A DNA stretch of 64,000 nt from Paenibacillus amylolyticus (lineage in GTDB: Bacteria; Bacillota; Bacilli; Paenibacillales; Paenibacillaceae), in NCBI RefSeq assembly GCF_003719335.1, contig NZ_RIAS01000002.1, positions 496,001 to 560,000 of the forward strand, read 5' to 3'. Shown here piece after piece: positions 1 through 8,297 of this stretch. A model generated the notes under the pieces. That model was not told the origin of the DNA and ran no database searches. It worked only from the letters and a program-made list of their open reading frames with translations. The translations under genes were made by a program, and so were the position numbers. Numbering within the stretch: position 1 is the stretch's first letter; each line of letters starts with the position of its first letter.

Positions 1-168
1 AGAGGAGTGCAGCCAAATAGATACCTTCGCATTCCAACATCGTTCACGGCTGCAAAAAGGGGCTGAAATGCTTTCTCGCATGCTTTCTCCGCTTCTTTAG
101 CTGATTTAGGGCAGATTTCCGAAGATAAATTCACTTTTTTTGAATTTATCTTCTTTTTGCTAAGTATT

Positions 169-198
169 TTGCTCCAATTTGATCTTTTATGATATAAT
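169..198 (+). promoter_or_regulatory. Putative sigma-A promoter
   Basis: TTGCTC at 169-174 and TATAAT at 193-198 are separated by 18 bases. Transcription would begin near 205 and run into the hairpin at 229-265 before reaching the YitT gene. The rest of 1-453 holds no gene I can support. Confidence 0.5.
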
Positions 199-228
199 AG
201 TTATATAAATCATGTCGTGATGAAGGAG

Positions 229-265
229 GGGAGTCTGGGGAAACAGGCTCCCTTTTGCTCTCTTT
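229..265 (+). terminator. Rho-independent terminator or attenuator upstream of yitT-like gene
   Basis: GGGAGTCTG (229-237) pairs with CAGGCTCCC (244-252) through one G-T pair, followed by TTTTGCTCTCTTTT. It lies about 25 bases after the predicted transcript start, so it ends a ~60-nt RNA or attenuates the gene at 454. Confidence 0.6.
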
Positions 266-453
266 TGGAAGTGTGATCCGGCAAGCAGTACATCTTGAAT
301 CTATTTTATATCGCCTTTAGATGCCCGTTTTGATGTTGGGTTAAAGTACATGAAGAATACAGTTTGGCTGATTTTCTACATGGAGCTTCCCCGTGGAGTA
401 ATTTAATGGATATATAAAATGGATTCACATTCTGATTTTACGGGGGGGATACC

Positions 454-1365
454 ATGTCCAATGTAACGGTGAAAGAACTAACAGCCAAGCAAGCCGACCG
501 CGGCGTCAAAAGCTCGGTGTTTACGCTGAAGTTTCTGCAGCGTATTGTAATGATCCTGATCGGTGCTGCACTCATGGCTGTATCGCTTGAAGTATTCCTA
601 GTGCCAAACGGCGTCATCGACGGCGGTATCACGGGGATCTCGATTATGGTGTCAGAGCTTACACATCTGCCGCTGGGGATATTTCTGACTCTGCTCAATA
701 TGCCTTTTCTAATCCTTGGTTACAAGCAGATTGGCAAGACCTTTGCATTATCTACTTTGCTGGGAATCGTCGTGATGTCTATTGGAACATCGCTGTTGCA
801 CGAAGTTCCAGCACTAACACCGGGTGAACCGCTTCTGGGTGCTGTATTCGGCGGATTGATTCTGGGTGTGGGAGTAGGTCTCGTTATTCGTTCTGGTGGT
901 TCACTGGACGGTACAGAGATCGTAGCTATTCTGTTTAGTGAGAAATCACCGCTGTCTGTGGGACAGATTGTTTTGATTATTAACGTATTTATTTTCGCGG
1001 GTGCTGGATTTGTATTCGGCTGGCCAAACGCTCTGTACTCGATGATTGCCTATTATATTGCCATGAAGATGATTGATATTGTGAATGAAGGGTTGGATCA
1101 GTCCAAGTCGGTCTGGATCATCAGTGAGAAGTATCGTGATATCGGTTCCGCGTTGACGGATCGTCTCGGACGTGGTGTAACGTATCTGGACGGAGAAGGC
1201 GGATTCAGCGGGGATGAGAAAAAGATCATTTTTGTTGTCATCACTCGTCTGGAAGAAGCCAAGCTGAAGTCCATAGTTGAGGATTGGGACCCGCAAGCTT
1301 TTGTAGCCATCGGTAACATTCATGATGTGAAGGGCGGGCGTTTCAAGAAAAAAGGCATCCATTAG
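454..1365 (+). CDS. YitT-family membrane protein (DUF161/DUF2179)
   Basis: A 303-residue protein with about five or six hydrophobic segments between residues 25 and 205, followed by a soluble C-terminal domain of about 90 residues (DUF2179-like, ending FKKKGIH). This is the architecture of the YitT/YvjA/YqfU family of Firmicutes, whose transport substrate is not established. Glycine-rich membrane segments (GVIDGGITGIS, GGLILGVGVGLVIRSGGSLDGTE) match the repeated DUF161 pattern. The start is supported by a G-rich ribosome site (cgggggggat) six bases ahead. It stands alone and ends at a bidirectional terminator shared with the convergent LigD polymerase gene. Confidence 0.85.
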   Translation: MSNVTVKELTAKQADRGVKSSVFTLKFLQRIVMILIGAALMAVSLEVFLVPNGVIDGGITGISIMVSELTHLPLGIFLTLLNMPFLILGYKQIGKTFALSTLLGIVVMSIGTSLLHEVPALTPGEPLLGAVFGGLILGVGVGLVIRSGGSLDGTEIVAILFSEKSPLSVGQIVLIINVFIFAGAGFVFGWPNALYSMIAYYIAMKMIDIVNEGLDQSKSVWIISEKYRDIGSALTDRLGRGVTYLDGEGGFSGDEKKIIFVVITRLEEAKLKSIVEDWDPQAFVAIGNIHDVKGGRFKKKGIH

Positions 1366-1431
1366 CGAAGCGCTTGATTTGACACAAGGGTAAGTTAACA
1401 ACAAAAGAAAGCACCATTGTTCTGCTACATC

Positions 1432-1474
1432 AATAGCCGATATCCTGAATTACAGGGTATCGGCTATTTTTTCT
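1432..1474. terminator. Bidirectional terminator between yitT-like and LigD polymerase genes
   Basis: AATAGCCGATATCCTG (1432-1447) pairs with CAGGGTATCGGCTATT (1453-1468), with A-rich and T-rich flanks. The stop codon of the minus-strand gene (1464-1466) lies inside the right arm, so it serves both convergent genes. Confidence 0.85.
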
Positions 1475-2354
1475 TCAAATGTTTCAGAATCAGTTCCATA
1501 GGTTGCGGAGGCACGGCTGCTATCAGGTCCCCAACGGTTGTCAGACGTTCAATAATGTTCATAAGATGAAAATCCTGAATCGAGACATCACGGCGCACCT
1601 CATCCCAAGTCAGCGGTGTGGAGACGGTTCCCTTTGGCTTGGCGCGAGGTGTATAGGGAGCAGCCAATGTTTTGCCGCCATAATGCTGGAGATAATCAAA
1701 GTAAATTCGATCACCCCGATCTTTTTTGAGCCGTTCCAGTGTAAACAATTCAGGATGCTTTTGCGTGACATATTTACCTACAAAATGACCGATATCCCGT
1801 AACTCATCAAATGTTACACCAGACGTAATTGGCACAATAATTTGAACACCTGTGGCGCCAGAGGTTTTGGGAACGGATTGCAATCCAAGGGAAGACAATG
1901 TTTCACCTACAATCAATGCGGCCTGCATGATCCGCGGCTCATGCTCCATCGAAGGGTCGAGATCAATCATCCATTCACAAGGAAGCGTACTGTTAATCGC
2001 ATGAAGCGAAGGATGGAATTCAAGTGCTGCTAGATTCCCTAACCAGAGCAGTTCAGGTAGCCCGTTCATGACGATGTAGCGGATGCCTTCATAGTTCTGT
2101 GTATCAACGAAATCAGGTACGGGCTCTGGTGCATTTTTCTGATAAAAAAACGTGTCGTTGGCGCCATGAGGGTATCGAATGGTTGTCAATAAACGGTTGC
2201 GGGTGTATGTCAGTAGATAGGGAGCAAGAGCAGCCAGTTTTTGCAAATAGATAGCTTTGGTTATCCCTGCTTCTGGCCATAACAGTTTGTCTGGATTCGT
2301 AACCGTGAGTTCTACACCTTCGATCATGATGGAACCTTTAATTTTGTGTGGCAC
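1464..2354 (-). CDS. ligD-pol: LigD polymerase-domain protein (NHEJ primase/polymerase), stand-alone
   Basis: A 296-residue archaeo-eukaryotic-primase-type polymerase as found in bacterial LigD; it would fill or extend DNA ends during Ku-dependent end joining. Visible family motifs: the metal-binding DLDP near residue 130, KTSGATG about 40 residues later, RLKKDRGDRIYFDYLQH and AAPYTPR. The usual His of the SGxxGxH motif is Gln here (SGATGVQ); I recall Gln in Bacillus-type enzymes too, so this need not mean loss of activity. The GTG at 2352-2354 is preferred as start because AAAGGAG lies nine bases upstream; the ATG three codons earlier overlaps that site. Only 24 bases separate it from the ligase gene, indicating one operon. 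In many bacteria the polymerase and ligase are one polypeptide. Confidence 0.85.
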   Translation of the reverse strand: MPHKIKGSIMIEGVELTVTNPDKLLWPEAGITKAIYLQKLAALAPYLLTYTRNRLLTTIRYPHGANDTFFYQKNAPEPVPDFVDTQNYEGIRYIVMNGLPELLWLGNLAALEFHPSLHAINSTLPCEWMIDLDPSMEHEPRIMQAALIVGETLSSLGLQSVPKTSGATGVQIIVPITSGVTFDELRDIGHFVGKYVTQKHPELFTLERLKKDRGDRIYFDYLQHYGGKTLAAPYTPRAKPKGTVSTPLTWDEVRRDVSIQDFHLMNIIERLTTVGDLIAAVPPQPMELILKHLKKK

Positions 2355-2378
2355 ACTGTGCATCTCCTTTCAGTGGAA

Positions 2379-3329
2379 TTAAGGGTAGAGCTGGCTCGCC
2401 AGGCAGTCCTCCCGTGTCACTTCTGCAAAAGTTTGGATGCTAGGATGACGAAGCGTTTGATGATGGGTCAGTTCCATGTACTGCACCTTAAGCCCAATCT
2501 TGGGTTGTACCCAAGTTGTCTCTGCGCTTCGCTCAGGGATGTTATGGAATGGTCTATCTTTTATGATAAGTGGTTGCACCTGTGAAGTGAGTTCCCGCCA
2601 GCGATTGATGTTCAACTTCCCTGTACCTACATGACCAATATAGATAAAATGAGGTCCGTCAAATACGCCGACTGCAACGGCGTTTACGATTCCATCGCGA
2701 TACGTAACGCCCCCGATCATGGCGTATAGATCATGCATGATCTTCACTTTCTGCCAGCGTGAGTCCTTGCCGCCGATCCCGTAAGTGCTGGTGAGATCCT
2801 TGCAGACGATACCTTCCATCTGATGTTGCCTCATGACGTGAAGCAGAGCGGGTGCATCGGGTGCGTTGGTCACTTCCTGAACATGATTGCTGGTACGTAG
2901 CACTTGGTGAAGCAGCTGCTGGCGAGCAGATAATGTCTGATCTGTGACCCACTTCCCGTCGTAATAAAGAATGTCAAAAACCATATAAGTAATCGGTATC
3001 TGCTGTTTGGCTTGAGCAATGTTATGCGGCTTGCTCATGCGATCCCGGCGGAGTACATGGTAAAAGGAAGGACGTCCCGAATTTGGATCGAGTGCGATGA
3101 TCTCACCATCCAAAATGTAAGAGGTACCCTCACATAGATCGCGCGGTTCTACTAGTTCTGGATACTGGGTCGTCCGGTCGTGTAATCTGCGATTGACGAG
3201 CCGTAATTCTTGTCCGTTCTCATAGGCGAGCATGCGTACACCATCCCACTTAATCTGGGCAATCCATTGGGAGCCTGCGGGTAAAGAGTCCCGGGATACA
3301 GGTTCGAACGGTATAACAGGTTTGATCAT
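2379..3329 (-). CDS. ligD-lig: ATP-dependent DNA ligase (LigD ligase domain), stand-alone
   Basis: A 316-residue ATP-dependent ligase that seals breaks in Ku-dependent end joining. The nucleotidyltransferase motifs are visible in order: IKWDGVR near residue 28 (Lys accepts AMP), LDGEIIAL, YMVFDILYYDGKW, MEGIVCKDL and SRWQKVK, followed by an OB-fold tail of about 110 residues. No 3'-phosphoesterase domain and no polymerase domain are attached. AAGGAG precedes the ATG by six bases. It follows the GerAB-like gene by 60 bases and precedes the polymerase gene by 24 on the same strand. Confidence 0.88.
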   Translation of the reverse strand: MIKPVIPFEPVSRDSLPAGSQWIAQIKWDGVRMLAYENGQELRLVNRRLHDRTTQYPELVEPRDLCEGTSYILDGEIIALDPNSGRPSFYHVLRRDRMSKPHNIAQAKQQIPITYMVFDILYYDGKWVTDQTLSARQQLLHQVLRTSNHVQEVTNAPDAPALLHVMRQHQMEGIVCKDLTSTYGIGGKDSRWQKVKIMHDLYAMIGGVTYRDGIVNAVAVGVFDGPHFIYIGHVGTGKLNINRWRELTSQVQPLIIKDRPFHNIPERSAETTWVQPKIGLKVQYMELTHHQTLRHPSIQTFAEVTREDCLASQLYP

Positions 3330-3389
3330 GTGTTACTCCTTTCCTTATGCCAGCCGCATATTAGGTTTAAACCAAATACGTGGAGGGCA

Positions 3390-4487
3390 TTAATGTTTTT
3401 GCAATTTATGTTTCAAATGATGGATCAGGATCAGCAGCAGCGGGAGAAAAATGCCACAGGTCAAATCCCAGTCAATCCAGTATGGAATGATCACTTTCAG
3501 ATAGAATGTTTCATTCGGAGAGATCAGGATGGAACACGTTAAAATAAGCAATGCCGCTGGGAAGATGAGATTTCGATAGCTGGACAAGCGAAACAGATGA
3601 GCGAGTCCAAGCGCAAAGCTGTAGAAGAAGAGCACACTTTTGAAAAATACAGCGATAACCCAGACGGAAGCCATAATGGCTTCAATTCGTTGCAAAAATT
3701 TTCCGATGTTAATCAAGCGTGACAGATTAAACGACGTAAACCAGTAATGCTGTGTCATGAATGGTCCCAAAATAAGCAGACACATGCTTATGGTCAGCGT
3801 TAACATTAATCCGCCAATCATACCCATGAGCAAAAAATCTCTTTTCAGATGAGGGCGCTGTTCCGTGTAAGGCAATAACATCATGAAAATACATAATTCA
3901 CAGTACGGATATGTAAGTACAGCAACAAAGCCTTTGAAAGGATCGAGGAATCCCCGACCAAGGATAGGTTTTATATTGTCGAGCTCTGCTTTGGGGAGTA
4001 GACATAGTGTGAGAATAATCAAGAACAGGACAACGATAGGCAACAAGATTTCAGCAGTTCTTCCGATGTTAGGGAGCCCTGACCGCAATCCCCAAACTAG
4101 AGCACAGATGAATGTCAGGTGTAACACCCATAATGGCGAATTTCTCAGAATGTCCGTCGTCATAAAGTCTCCCATTTCACGGATAAACGTCGATGCACCA
4201 ATCAGAAAATAAAAAAGATAGAATGCGCTGACAATAGCACCTACCCAAGGCCCCAGCACCCGGAGTACATGTTCAATTAAATTCAGACGCGGATCCAAGC
4301 GATATACGGCAAACATGATCAGAAGTACAACCATTCCGCCTCCTACGCCAAGTAAGGAAGAGATCCAGGCATCTTGCTGAGCATAAGATGTGATCATCGT
4401 TGGGAAAAAGAGAATCTGCTCACCGATTGTGCAAAGGAACATCAGCGAAGCAAGTTGCCTGACGGTCAAACGTCCCTTTTCAATCAT
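3390..4487 (-). CDS. GerAB/YndE-type spore germination permease
   Basis: A 365-residue integral membrane protein with about ten hydrophobic helices, typical in length and pattern for the GerAB (Spore_permease, APC superfamily) subunit of germinant receptors in the spore inner membrane. GEQILFFPTMITSYAQQDAWIS resembles the N-terminal signature of the family. The start at 4487 is chosen because GAAGGAG lies about ten bases ahead; the open frame extends 18 codons further without a ribosome site. The A and C receptor subunits are absent, so this is an orphan B subunit. It sits between NHEJ genes on the same strand, fitting spore-phase expression. Substrate unknown. Confidence 0.82.
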   Translation of the reverse strand: MIEKGRLTVRQLASLMFLCTIGEQILFFPTMITSYAQQDAWISSLLGVGGGMVVLLIMFAVYRLDPRLNLIEHVLRVLGPWVGAIVSAFYLFYFLIGASTFIREMGDFMTTDILRNSPLWVLHLTFICALVWGLRSGLPNIGRTAEILLPIVVLFLIILTLCLLPKAELDNIKPILGRGFLDPFKGFVAVLTYPYCELCIFMMLLPYTEQRPHLKRDFLLMGMIGGLMLTLTISMCLLILGPFMTQHYWFTSFNLSRLINIGKFLQRIEAIMASVWVIAVFFKSVLFFYSFALGLAHLFRLSSYRNLIFPAALLILTCSILISPNETFYLKVIIPYWIDWDLTCGIFLPLLLILIHHLKHKLQKH

Positions 4488-4565
4488 TCCAATAAATCTC
4501 CTTCGTCTGACAATGTTTAAGTCTAGGTTAGGATGTACCAATATTTACGGTTTTATCAGAGGTAT

Positions 4566-4628
4566 AAAAAAAGCCCGACCTTTTACCTCCCGAAGAAGCT
4601 TTGGAGGAACGAGGGTCAGGCTTTTTTT
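4566..4628. terminator. Bidirectional terminator between catE-like and gerAB-like genes
   Basis: AAAAAGCCCGACC (4568-4580) pairs with GGGTCAGGCTTTTTTT (from 4613), with an inner hairpin around CTCC/GGAG. Runs of A and T on the outer sides allow function in both directions; it ends the minus-strand dioxygenase transcript. Confidence 0.8.
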
Positions 4629-4723
4629 GCAGTAACAAGTTTGGCCAAGAGAAGGAATGCAGAATTAAGTCGGCAGAGTGAATGGATGGTAACAGCTTGC
4701 GTTTAAAGTAAAACGAATTGGCT

Positions 4724-5593
4724 TTAGGCCTCTGCAGTCAGGCGGATTCCGATGTTTTGCGGGTCTGACGCGTACCATGCATCTCCATCCGGGCTTACTT
4801 CAACACCTGCCTGGCGCAGACGTTGAACGGCCTGCTCAACTTCATGGTTATGGGCATACACAATGGTGAAATAGTCGATTCCCGTAGCATTAGCAGGATT
4901 AATCGGAGCGTTCACTCCAGCCCAGATATTCAGCCCCAGATGGTGATGGTACCCTCCGGCAGACACAAACAGTGCTGACATGTTGGCGAAGTTGCCTACA
5001 ACATCAAATCCGAGAATACCGGAGTAGAAGCTGCGGGCTTCTTCCAGACTGCGAACGTGAAAGTGAACATGACCGATAACGGTGCCAGCTGGCAGGCCGC
5101 TCCAAGTTTCACTTGCCGACAGATCAAACAAGCTTTGCACATCCACTGGATCGCTTGCCATGACATAATTATTGTCAGCATCCCGTTTCCAAGTATCGCG
5201 AGGGCGGTCGGCATAGATTTCAATCCCGTTCAAATCGGGGTCAGAGATATAAAAGGCTTCACTCACCAGGTGATCTCCTTGACCGATATCGATCCCGGAT
5301 GCGACAAGATTACGAATGGCAAGTCCAAGCGACTTGCGGTCAGGCAAAAGAATGGCAAAATGGTACAAGCCGGCATGGGAGCGCTCAGGCAATGTAATGC
5401 TGTTGCTCACTTCTTCAAGGCGAAGAAGGACGTTCTTTCCGCCCGCTGTCATTGTGGCGATATGATCTTGGCGTGTCAGCAGTTTGAGGCCAACAACGTC
5501 CGTATAAAACTGGATGGATCGATCCAGATTGCTAATTTTGAGACTGACTTCACCTAAATGGGTTGTGGCTGGAATTTGATAAGTAGTACTCAT
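4724..5593 (-). CDS. catE: VOC-family extradiol dioxygenase (catechol 2,3-dioxygenase, CatE-like)
   Basis: A 289-residue two-module vicinal-oxygen-chelate protein resembling Bacillus CatE, which opens catechol rings and helps in quinone/catechol detoxification. Module 1 starts THLGEVSLKISNLDRS (a metal His in the first strand), and module 2 starts GHVHFHVRSLEEARSFY (a second His); ADRPRDTW and the C-terminal VSPDG-AWYASDPQNIGIRL are also typical. The start at 5593 follows AAGGAGG by seven bases; ten upstream codons lack a ribosome site. It has its own promoter and a repeat-type operator (5746-5794) and a terminator after it, so it is an independent unit inside the NHEJ region. Confidence 0.82.
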   Translation of the reverse strand: MSTTYQIPATTHLGEVSLKISNLDRSIQFYTDVVGLKLLTRQDHIATMTAGGKNVLLRLEEVSNSITLPERSHAGLYHFAILLPDRKSLGLAIRNLVASGIDIGQGDHLVSEAFYISDPDLNGIEIYADRPRDTWKRDADNNYVMASDPVDVQSLFDLSASETWSGLPAGTVIGHVHFHVRSLEEARSFYSGILGFDVVGNFANMSALFVSAGGYHHHLGLNIWAGVNAPINPANATGIDYFTIVYAHNHEVEQAVQRLRQAGVEVSPDGDAWYASDPQNIGIRLTAEA

Positions 5594-5745
5594 GGTTAGT
5601 TCCTCCTTATAATGCTTTCTCATGTGAACAAATCACAAATTATGATGTGGGAATATTAAATATTGGAACGAGTTGCATATCGATATAAGGGTGAGAGCCT
5701 TGAAGCATATGACTTGAAAATGAAACAACACTATACAAATACAAA

Positions 5746-5794
5746 TAAGTTACTTTTCATAAGTTAATATAAAATATTTACCTCGTTTAGTCAA
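5746..5794 (-). promoter_or_regulatory. Promoter of the catE-like gene with direct-repeat operator
   Basis: On the minus strand TTGACT (5794-5789) and TATATT (5771-5766) are separated by 17 bases. Immediately downstream TAAGTTA occurs twice (5746-5752 and 5760-5766, plus-strand reading), 14 bases apart, one copy overlapping the -10. Such placement suggests repression by a MarR- or HxlR-type sensor; the regulator is not in the window. Confidence 0.55.
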
Positions 5795-5896
5795 TAACTT
5801 AGGCAAAATTGTTTCACCAGAAGTGTCAGAAATGTCTGTGTAATTGGGGGTGGTCATAGGAGCGAGCCGAGGATGGTGATCTATAAGATTCTTCCA

Positions 5897-5969
5897 CCAC
5901 TTGCTAACGGACCGTTAGGGCAGCCATTGGATCATGTTGATCCAATTACGGTCCGTTAGACACAAGTGG
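5897..5969. repeat. Large three-stem inverted repeat (73 bp)
   Basis: Three perfect nested arm pairs: CCACTTG (5897-5903) with CAAGTGG (5963-5969); CTAACGGACCGT (5904-5915) with ACGGTCCGTTAG (5948-5959); ATTGGATCA (5926-5934) with TGATCCAAT (5938-5946), leaving a 3-base loop. No T-run follows on either strand, so it is not a standard terminator. It lies 30 bases after the end of ku. Confidence 0.85.
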
Positions 5970-5999
5970 GACCCGAGTCTTCCTACTTCACCAGCACGC

Positions 6000-6914
6000 T
6001 TACGCTTTGGGTTTAGCTGGGGCTTTTTTTCGTTTCGGAGCAGCAGGGGGAGCATCGGTTTCTCCTCCGGCAACAGCCTGGGCGGTTGTTTTGCGCGTAG
6101 CGCGTTTTTTAGGTTTAGCCGTGGATGTCCCAGGGTCTGAAGGAATTGGCTTGACGGCTTCAATACTTGCTTGAAGGGCGGCCATAAGATCCATCACATT
6201 AGCTTCCGGTTTGGCTGGAGCAATCTTGATTTCTTCACCAGCGACCTTGTGTTGAATGAGGTCGAGCAGCTTCGCCCGATAATCATCTGTATATTTACCA
6301 GGTTCAAACGGAGTCGAAAGTTGGTCGATTAGCAGTTTCGCCATCGTGAGTTCTTTTTCGTTAACATTTTGAACTTCAGGGAGGTTAGGAACCTGAGACA
6401 CGGGACGGATCTCATCCGGGTAAAAAATAGTTTCCATCGACAAGCAGTCCTCTAGAACACGGATGGCCGCAAGACTGCTTTTGGAGCGAATGGAGATTTT
6501 AGCAATGCCTATTTTACCTGTATCCCGCATGGCGTTCATGAGAAGCTGATAGGCATTACCCCCAGCCTGATCAGGAGAGAGGTAATAGGTTTTTTGAAAA
6601 TAGATGGGGTCAATCTCAGTCAAATCCACAAAATCCAGAATGGTAATGGTTTTGCTGTTGGACTCGTTTAAGGCCTCAAGTTCTTCTTTTTCAAAAAGAA
6701 CAAATTTGCCCTTCTCATATTCATAACCTTTGGTGATCTCTTCCCATTTGACTTCGACCTCACAGGAGGGGCACTGACGTACATAAGCGAGCGGGCTTCC
6801 ACAAACGTTATGAATGTAACGCATGGAGATATCTTTGTCCTCGGTAGCCGAGAACATTTTGACAGGGACATGCACGAGACCAAAACTGATCGCACCTTTC
6901 CAGACCGTGTGCAT
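6000..6914 (-). CDS. ku: Ku-family DNA end-binding protein
   Basis: A 304-residue bacterial Ku, which binds double-strand break ends as a homodimer and recruits LigD. The N-terminus MHTVWKGAISFGLVHVPVKM is diagnostic. A CxxC pair (QCPSCEVEV) and KGYEYEKGKFVLFEKEEL follow as in the family; the core ends near residue 255 with a DLMAALQASIE helix. The tail (about residues 260-304) is rich in Lys, Ala, Pro and Thr and probably binds DNA. AAAGGAG eight bases ahead fixes the start at 6914. A sigma-G-like promoter lies just upstream (6950-6980), as expected if repair is loaded into the spore. The ligase and polymerase partners are 2.7-4.5 kb further on the same strand. Confidence 0.95.
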   Translation of the reverse strand: MHTVWKGAISFGLVHVPVKMFSATEDKDISMRYIHNVCGSPLAYVRQCPSCEVEVKWEEITKGYEYEKGKFVLFEKEELEALNESNSKTITILDFVDLTEIDPIYFQKTYYLSPDQAGGNAYQLLMNAMRDTGKIGIAKISIRSKSSLAAIRVLEDCLSMETIFYPDEIRPVSQVPNLPEVQNVNEKELTMAKLLIDQLSTPFEPGKYTDDYRAKLLDLIQHKVAGEEIKIAPAKPEANVMDLMAALQASIEAVKPIPSDPGTSTAKPKKRATRKTTAQAVAGGETDAPPAAPKRKKAPAKPKA

Positions 6915-6949
6915 AAGAGCGGCTCCTTTCAAATTTCTTTTTTTATTAA

Positions 6950-6980
6950 TAGTATGGGCAGCTGTTGTAAGGGATAGTCG
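6950..6980 (-). promoter_or_regulatory. Candidate sigma-G promoter for ku
   Basis: On the minus strand CATACTA (6956-6950) matches the sigma-G -10 consensus fully, and CGACTA (6980-6975) matches TGAATA in four of six positions at 18-base spacing. B. subtilis ku (ykoV) is known to be sigma-G controlled. Confidence 0.5.
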
Positions 6981-7092
6981 TAAAACACTGGATTGTACGG
7001 TGGTTTGGAATGTCTAGATCGGGGTCTCCAGCATTTTGTATGGTTCTGCAAGAGTCGGGGATGATAACAGAAACATGATGGGGAGGTGCCAG

Positions 7093-7392
7093 ATGAAGAA
7101 CAGGCGAGATGAGGAAGAGGCGCACAAGCATACGTTCACGCCCTATCCTCTGGAGGATGCCGAAAGTGCAGAAGAGTTTTATACGCCGGCAGCAGATGTG
7201 AACTGGGAAGCAGTGACTTCAGAAAAGCTGCCGCTCGATCGGGAATCTTTTATGCTGGATATCGATCGTATGGTGAATGAGGGTTTAGGCGGCGGTCAGG
7301 TTACAGAGGATAACGGTTATATTGGCGATAGTACGACAGATACGATTGTGCAAGAAAACCACAATGAAGACCCGGAAGGAGACTACGAATAA
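7093..7392 (+). CDS. Hypothetical acidic small protein upstream of sspH
   Basis: A 99-residue, strongly acidic, soluble protein with no membrane segment that I do not recognise. It begins MKNRRDEEEAHKHTF and ends in Asp/Glu-rich sequence (NHNEDPEGDYE). GGGGAGG lies about six bases before the ATG at 7093. The last codons carry the AAGGAG ribosome site of the SspH-like gene, whose ATG starts two bases after this stop, so the two are translationally linked. It is divergent from ku. A spore-phase role is an inference from position only. Confidence 0.6.
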   Translation: MKNRRDEEEAHKHTFTPYPLEDAESAEEFYTPAADVNWEAVTSEKLPLDRESFMLDIDRMVNEGLGGGQVTEDNGYIGDSTTDTIVQENHNEDPEGDYE

Positions 7393-7393
7393 T

Positions 7394-7573
7394 ATGATGG
7401 ATGCGAAGCGGGCCAAAGCCATATATAATTCCAAAGATACAATCGCAGTGACGCTTGAAGGAGAACCTGTCTGGATTGAAAATGTGGATGAGGCAAACGG
7501 TATGGCAACGGTACAGGTGGGCAGCAGACCAGGAAACACCCAAACGGTGCGAGTGGATCGTCTGGAAGAGTAG
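7394..7573 (+). CDS. sspH: H-type small acid-soluble spore protein (SspH-like)
   Basis: A 59-residue protein, the usual SspH length. MDAKRAKAIYNSKDTI, then VTLEGEPVWIENVDEANGMA and a C-terminal VRVDRLEE match the pattern of Bacillus SspH (VTYEGVPVWIE core, LEE end). These minor spore-core proteins are made in the forespore. Two ATG codons stand in tandem at 7394 and 7397; AAGGAG lies 12 bases before the first. A clear terminator follows at 7634. Confidence 0.85.
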   Translation: MMDAKRAKAIYNSKDTIAVTLEGEPVWIENVDEANGMATVQVGSRPGNTQTVRVDRLEE

Positions 7574-7633
7574 CAGCTATAAAAATGTGACAAAAGAGAA
7601 GTGAGAACATTCTTGAAATCAATAAAAATGCGG

Positions 7634-7660
7634 CCGATACCGAAAGGTATCGGTTTTTTA
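7634..7660 (+). terminator. Terminator after sspH
   Basis: CCGATACC (7634-7641), a GAAA loop, and GGTATCGG followed by six T. Confidence 0.9.
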
Positions 7661-7811
7661 GGTTAGAATCCTTTCTGTGATTACGCAAAGAGATGGTTAT
7701 TAAGTCTAACCTTTCCAGCATGTTCCTTCGATGTTGCGGGCAAGGAAAGGGACCGATATAATAAGGTTCAAAGTGAACTCAGACGGAAGACCGTCAAAGG
7801 TGGGGCGTATA

Positions 7812-8297
7812 TTGAATCAGACGCATGAGCAGTGGGTATATCACTCCCGCAGCATTGCAGATACAGAAACGCTTGCGGCTGCACTTGCGACGCAGGCACA
7901 AGCTGGAATGGTCATTGCACTGGACGGCGATTTGGGTGCGGGAAAAACTGCTTTTTCTCAGAAGTTTGCCTGGCATTTGGGCGTGAGAGATGTTGTAAGT
8001 AGTCCTACCTTTACGCTGATCAAGGAATACGAGGGGCGATTGCCGCTATATCACATGGATGTATACCGCATTTCGTTAGAAGAAGCGGACGAGCTGGGTC
8101 TTGAAGAATATTTTTATGGTACGGGAGTCAGTTTGGTGGAGTGGTCCAGCATCATTCCTGAGTTGTTACCCAAAGAGCATCTTCATGTGCAGATTGAGAC
8201 GACAGGTCTGGAAGATCGAATGATAACACTGGATGGGTATGGTGAGGGATATGCCGCGCTATGCCGACAGTTCAGACAGAATGGAGTTAAAGGATGA
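7812..8297 (+). CDS. tsaE: tRNA threonylcarbamoyladenosine biosynthesis ATPase TsaE
   Basis: P-loop ATPase of the t6A machinery, acting with TsaB and TsaD to modify A37 of ANN-decoding tRNAs. The Walker A box GDLGAGKT, the segment SSPTFTLIKEYEG, HMDVYR and the acidic GLEEYFYGTGVSLVEW are family hallmarks. A TTG start at 7812 (161 residues) is preferred: GGTGGGG lies just upstream and the protein then begins near the conserved EQWVYHSRS. The frame is open 27 codons further to an ATG at 7731, but that stretch is not family-like. Its stop overlaps tsaB by four bases (ATGA). Confidence 0.9.
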   Translation: MNQTHEQWVYHSRSIADTETLAAALATQAQAGMVIALDGDLGAGKTAFSQKFAWHLGVRDVVSSPTFTLIKEYEGRLPLYHMDVYRISLEEADELGLEEYFYGTGVSLVEWSSIIPELLPKEHLHVQIETTGLEDRMITLDGYGEGYAALCRQFRQNGVKG

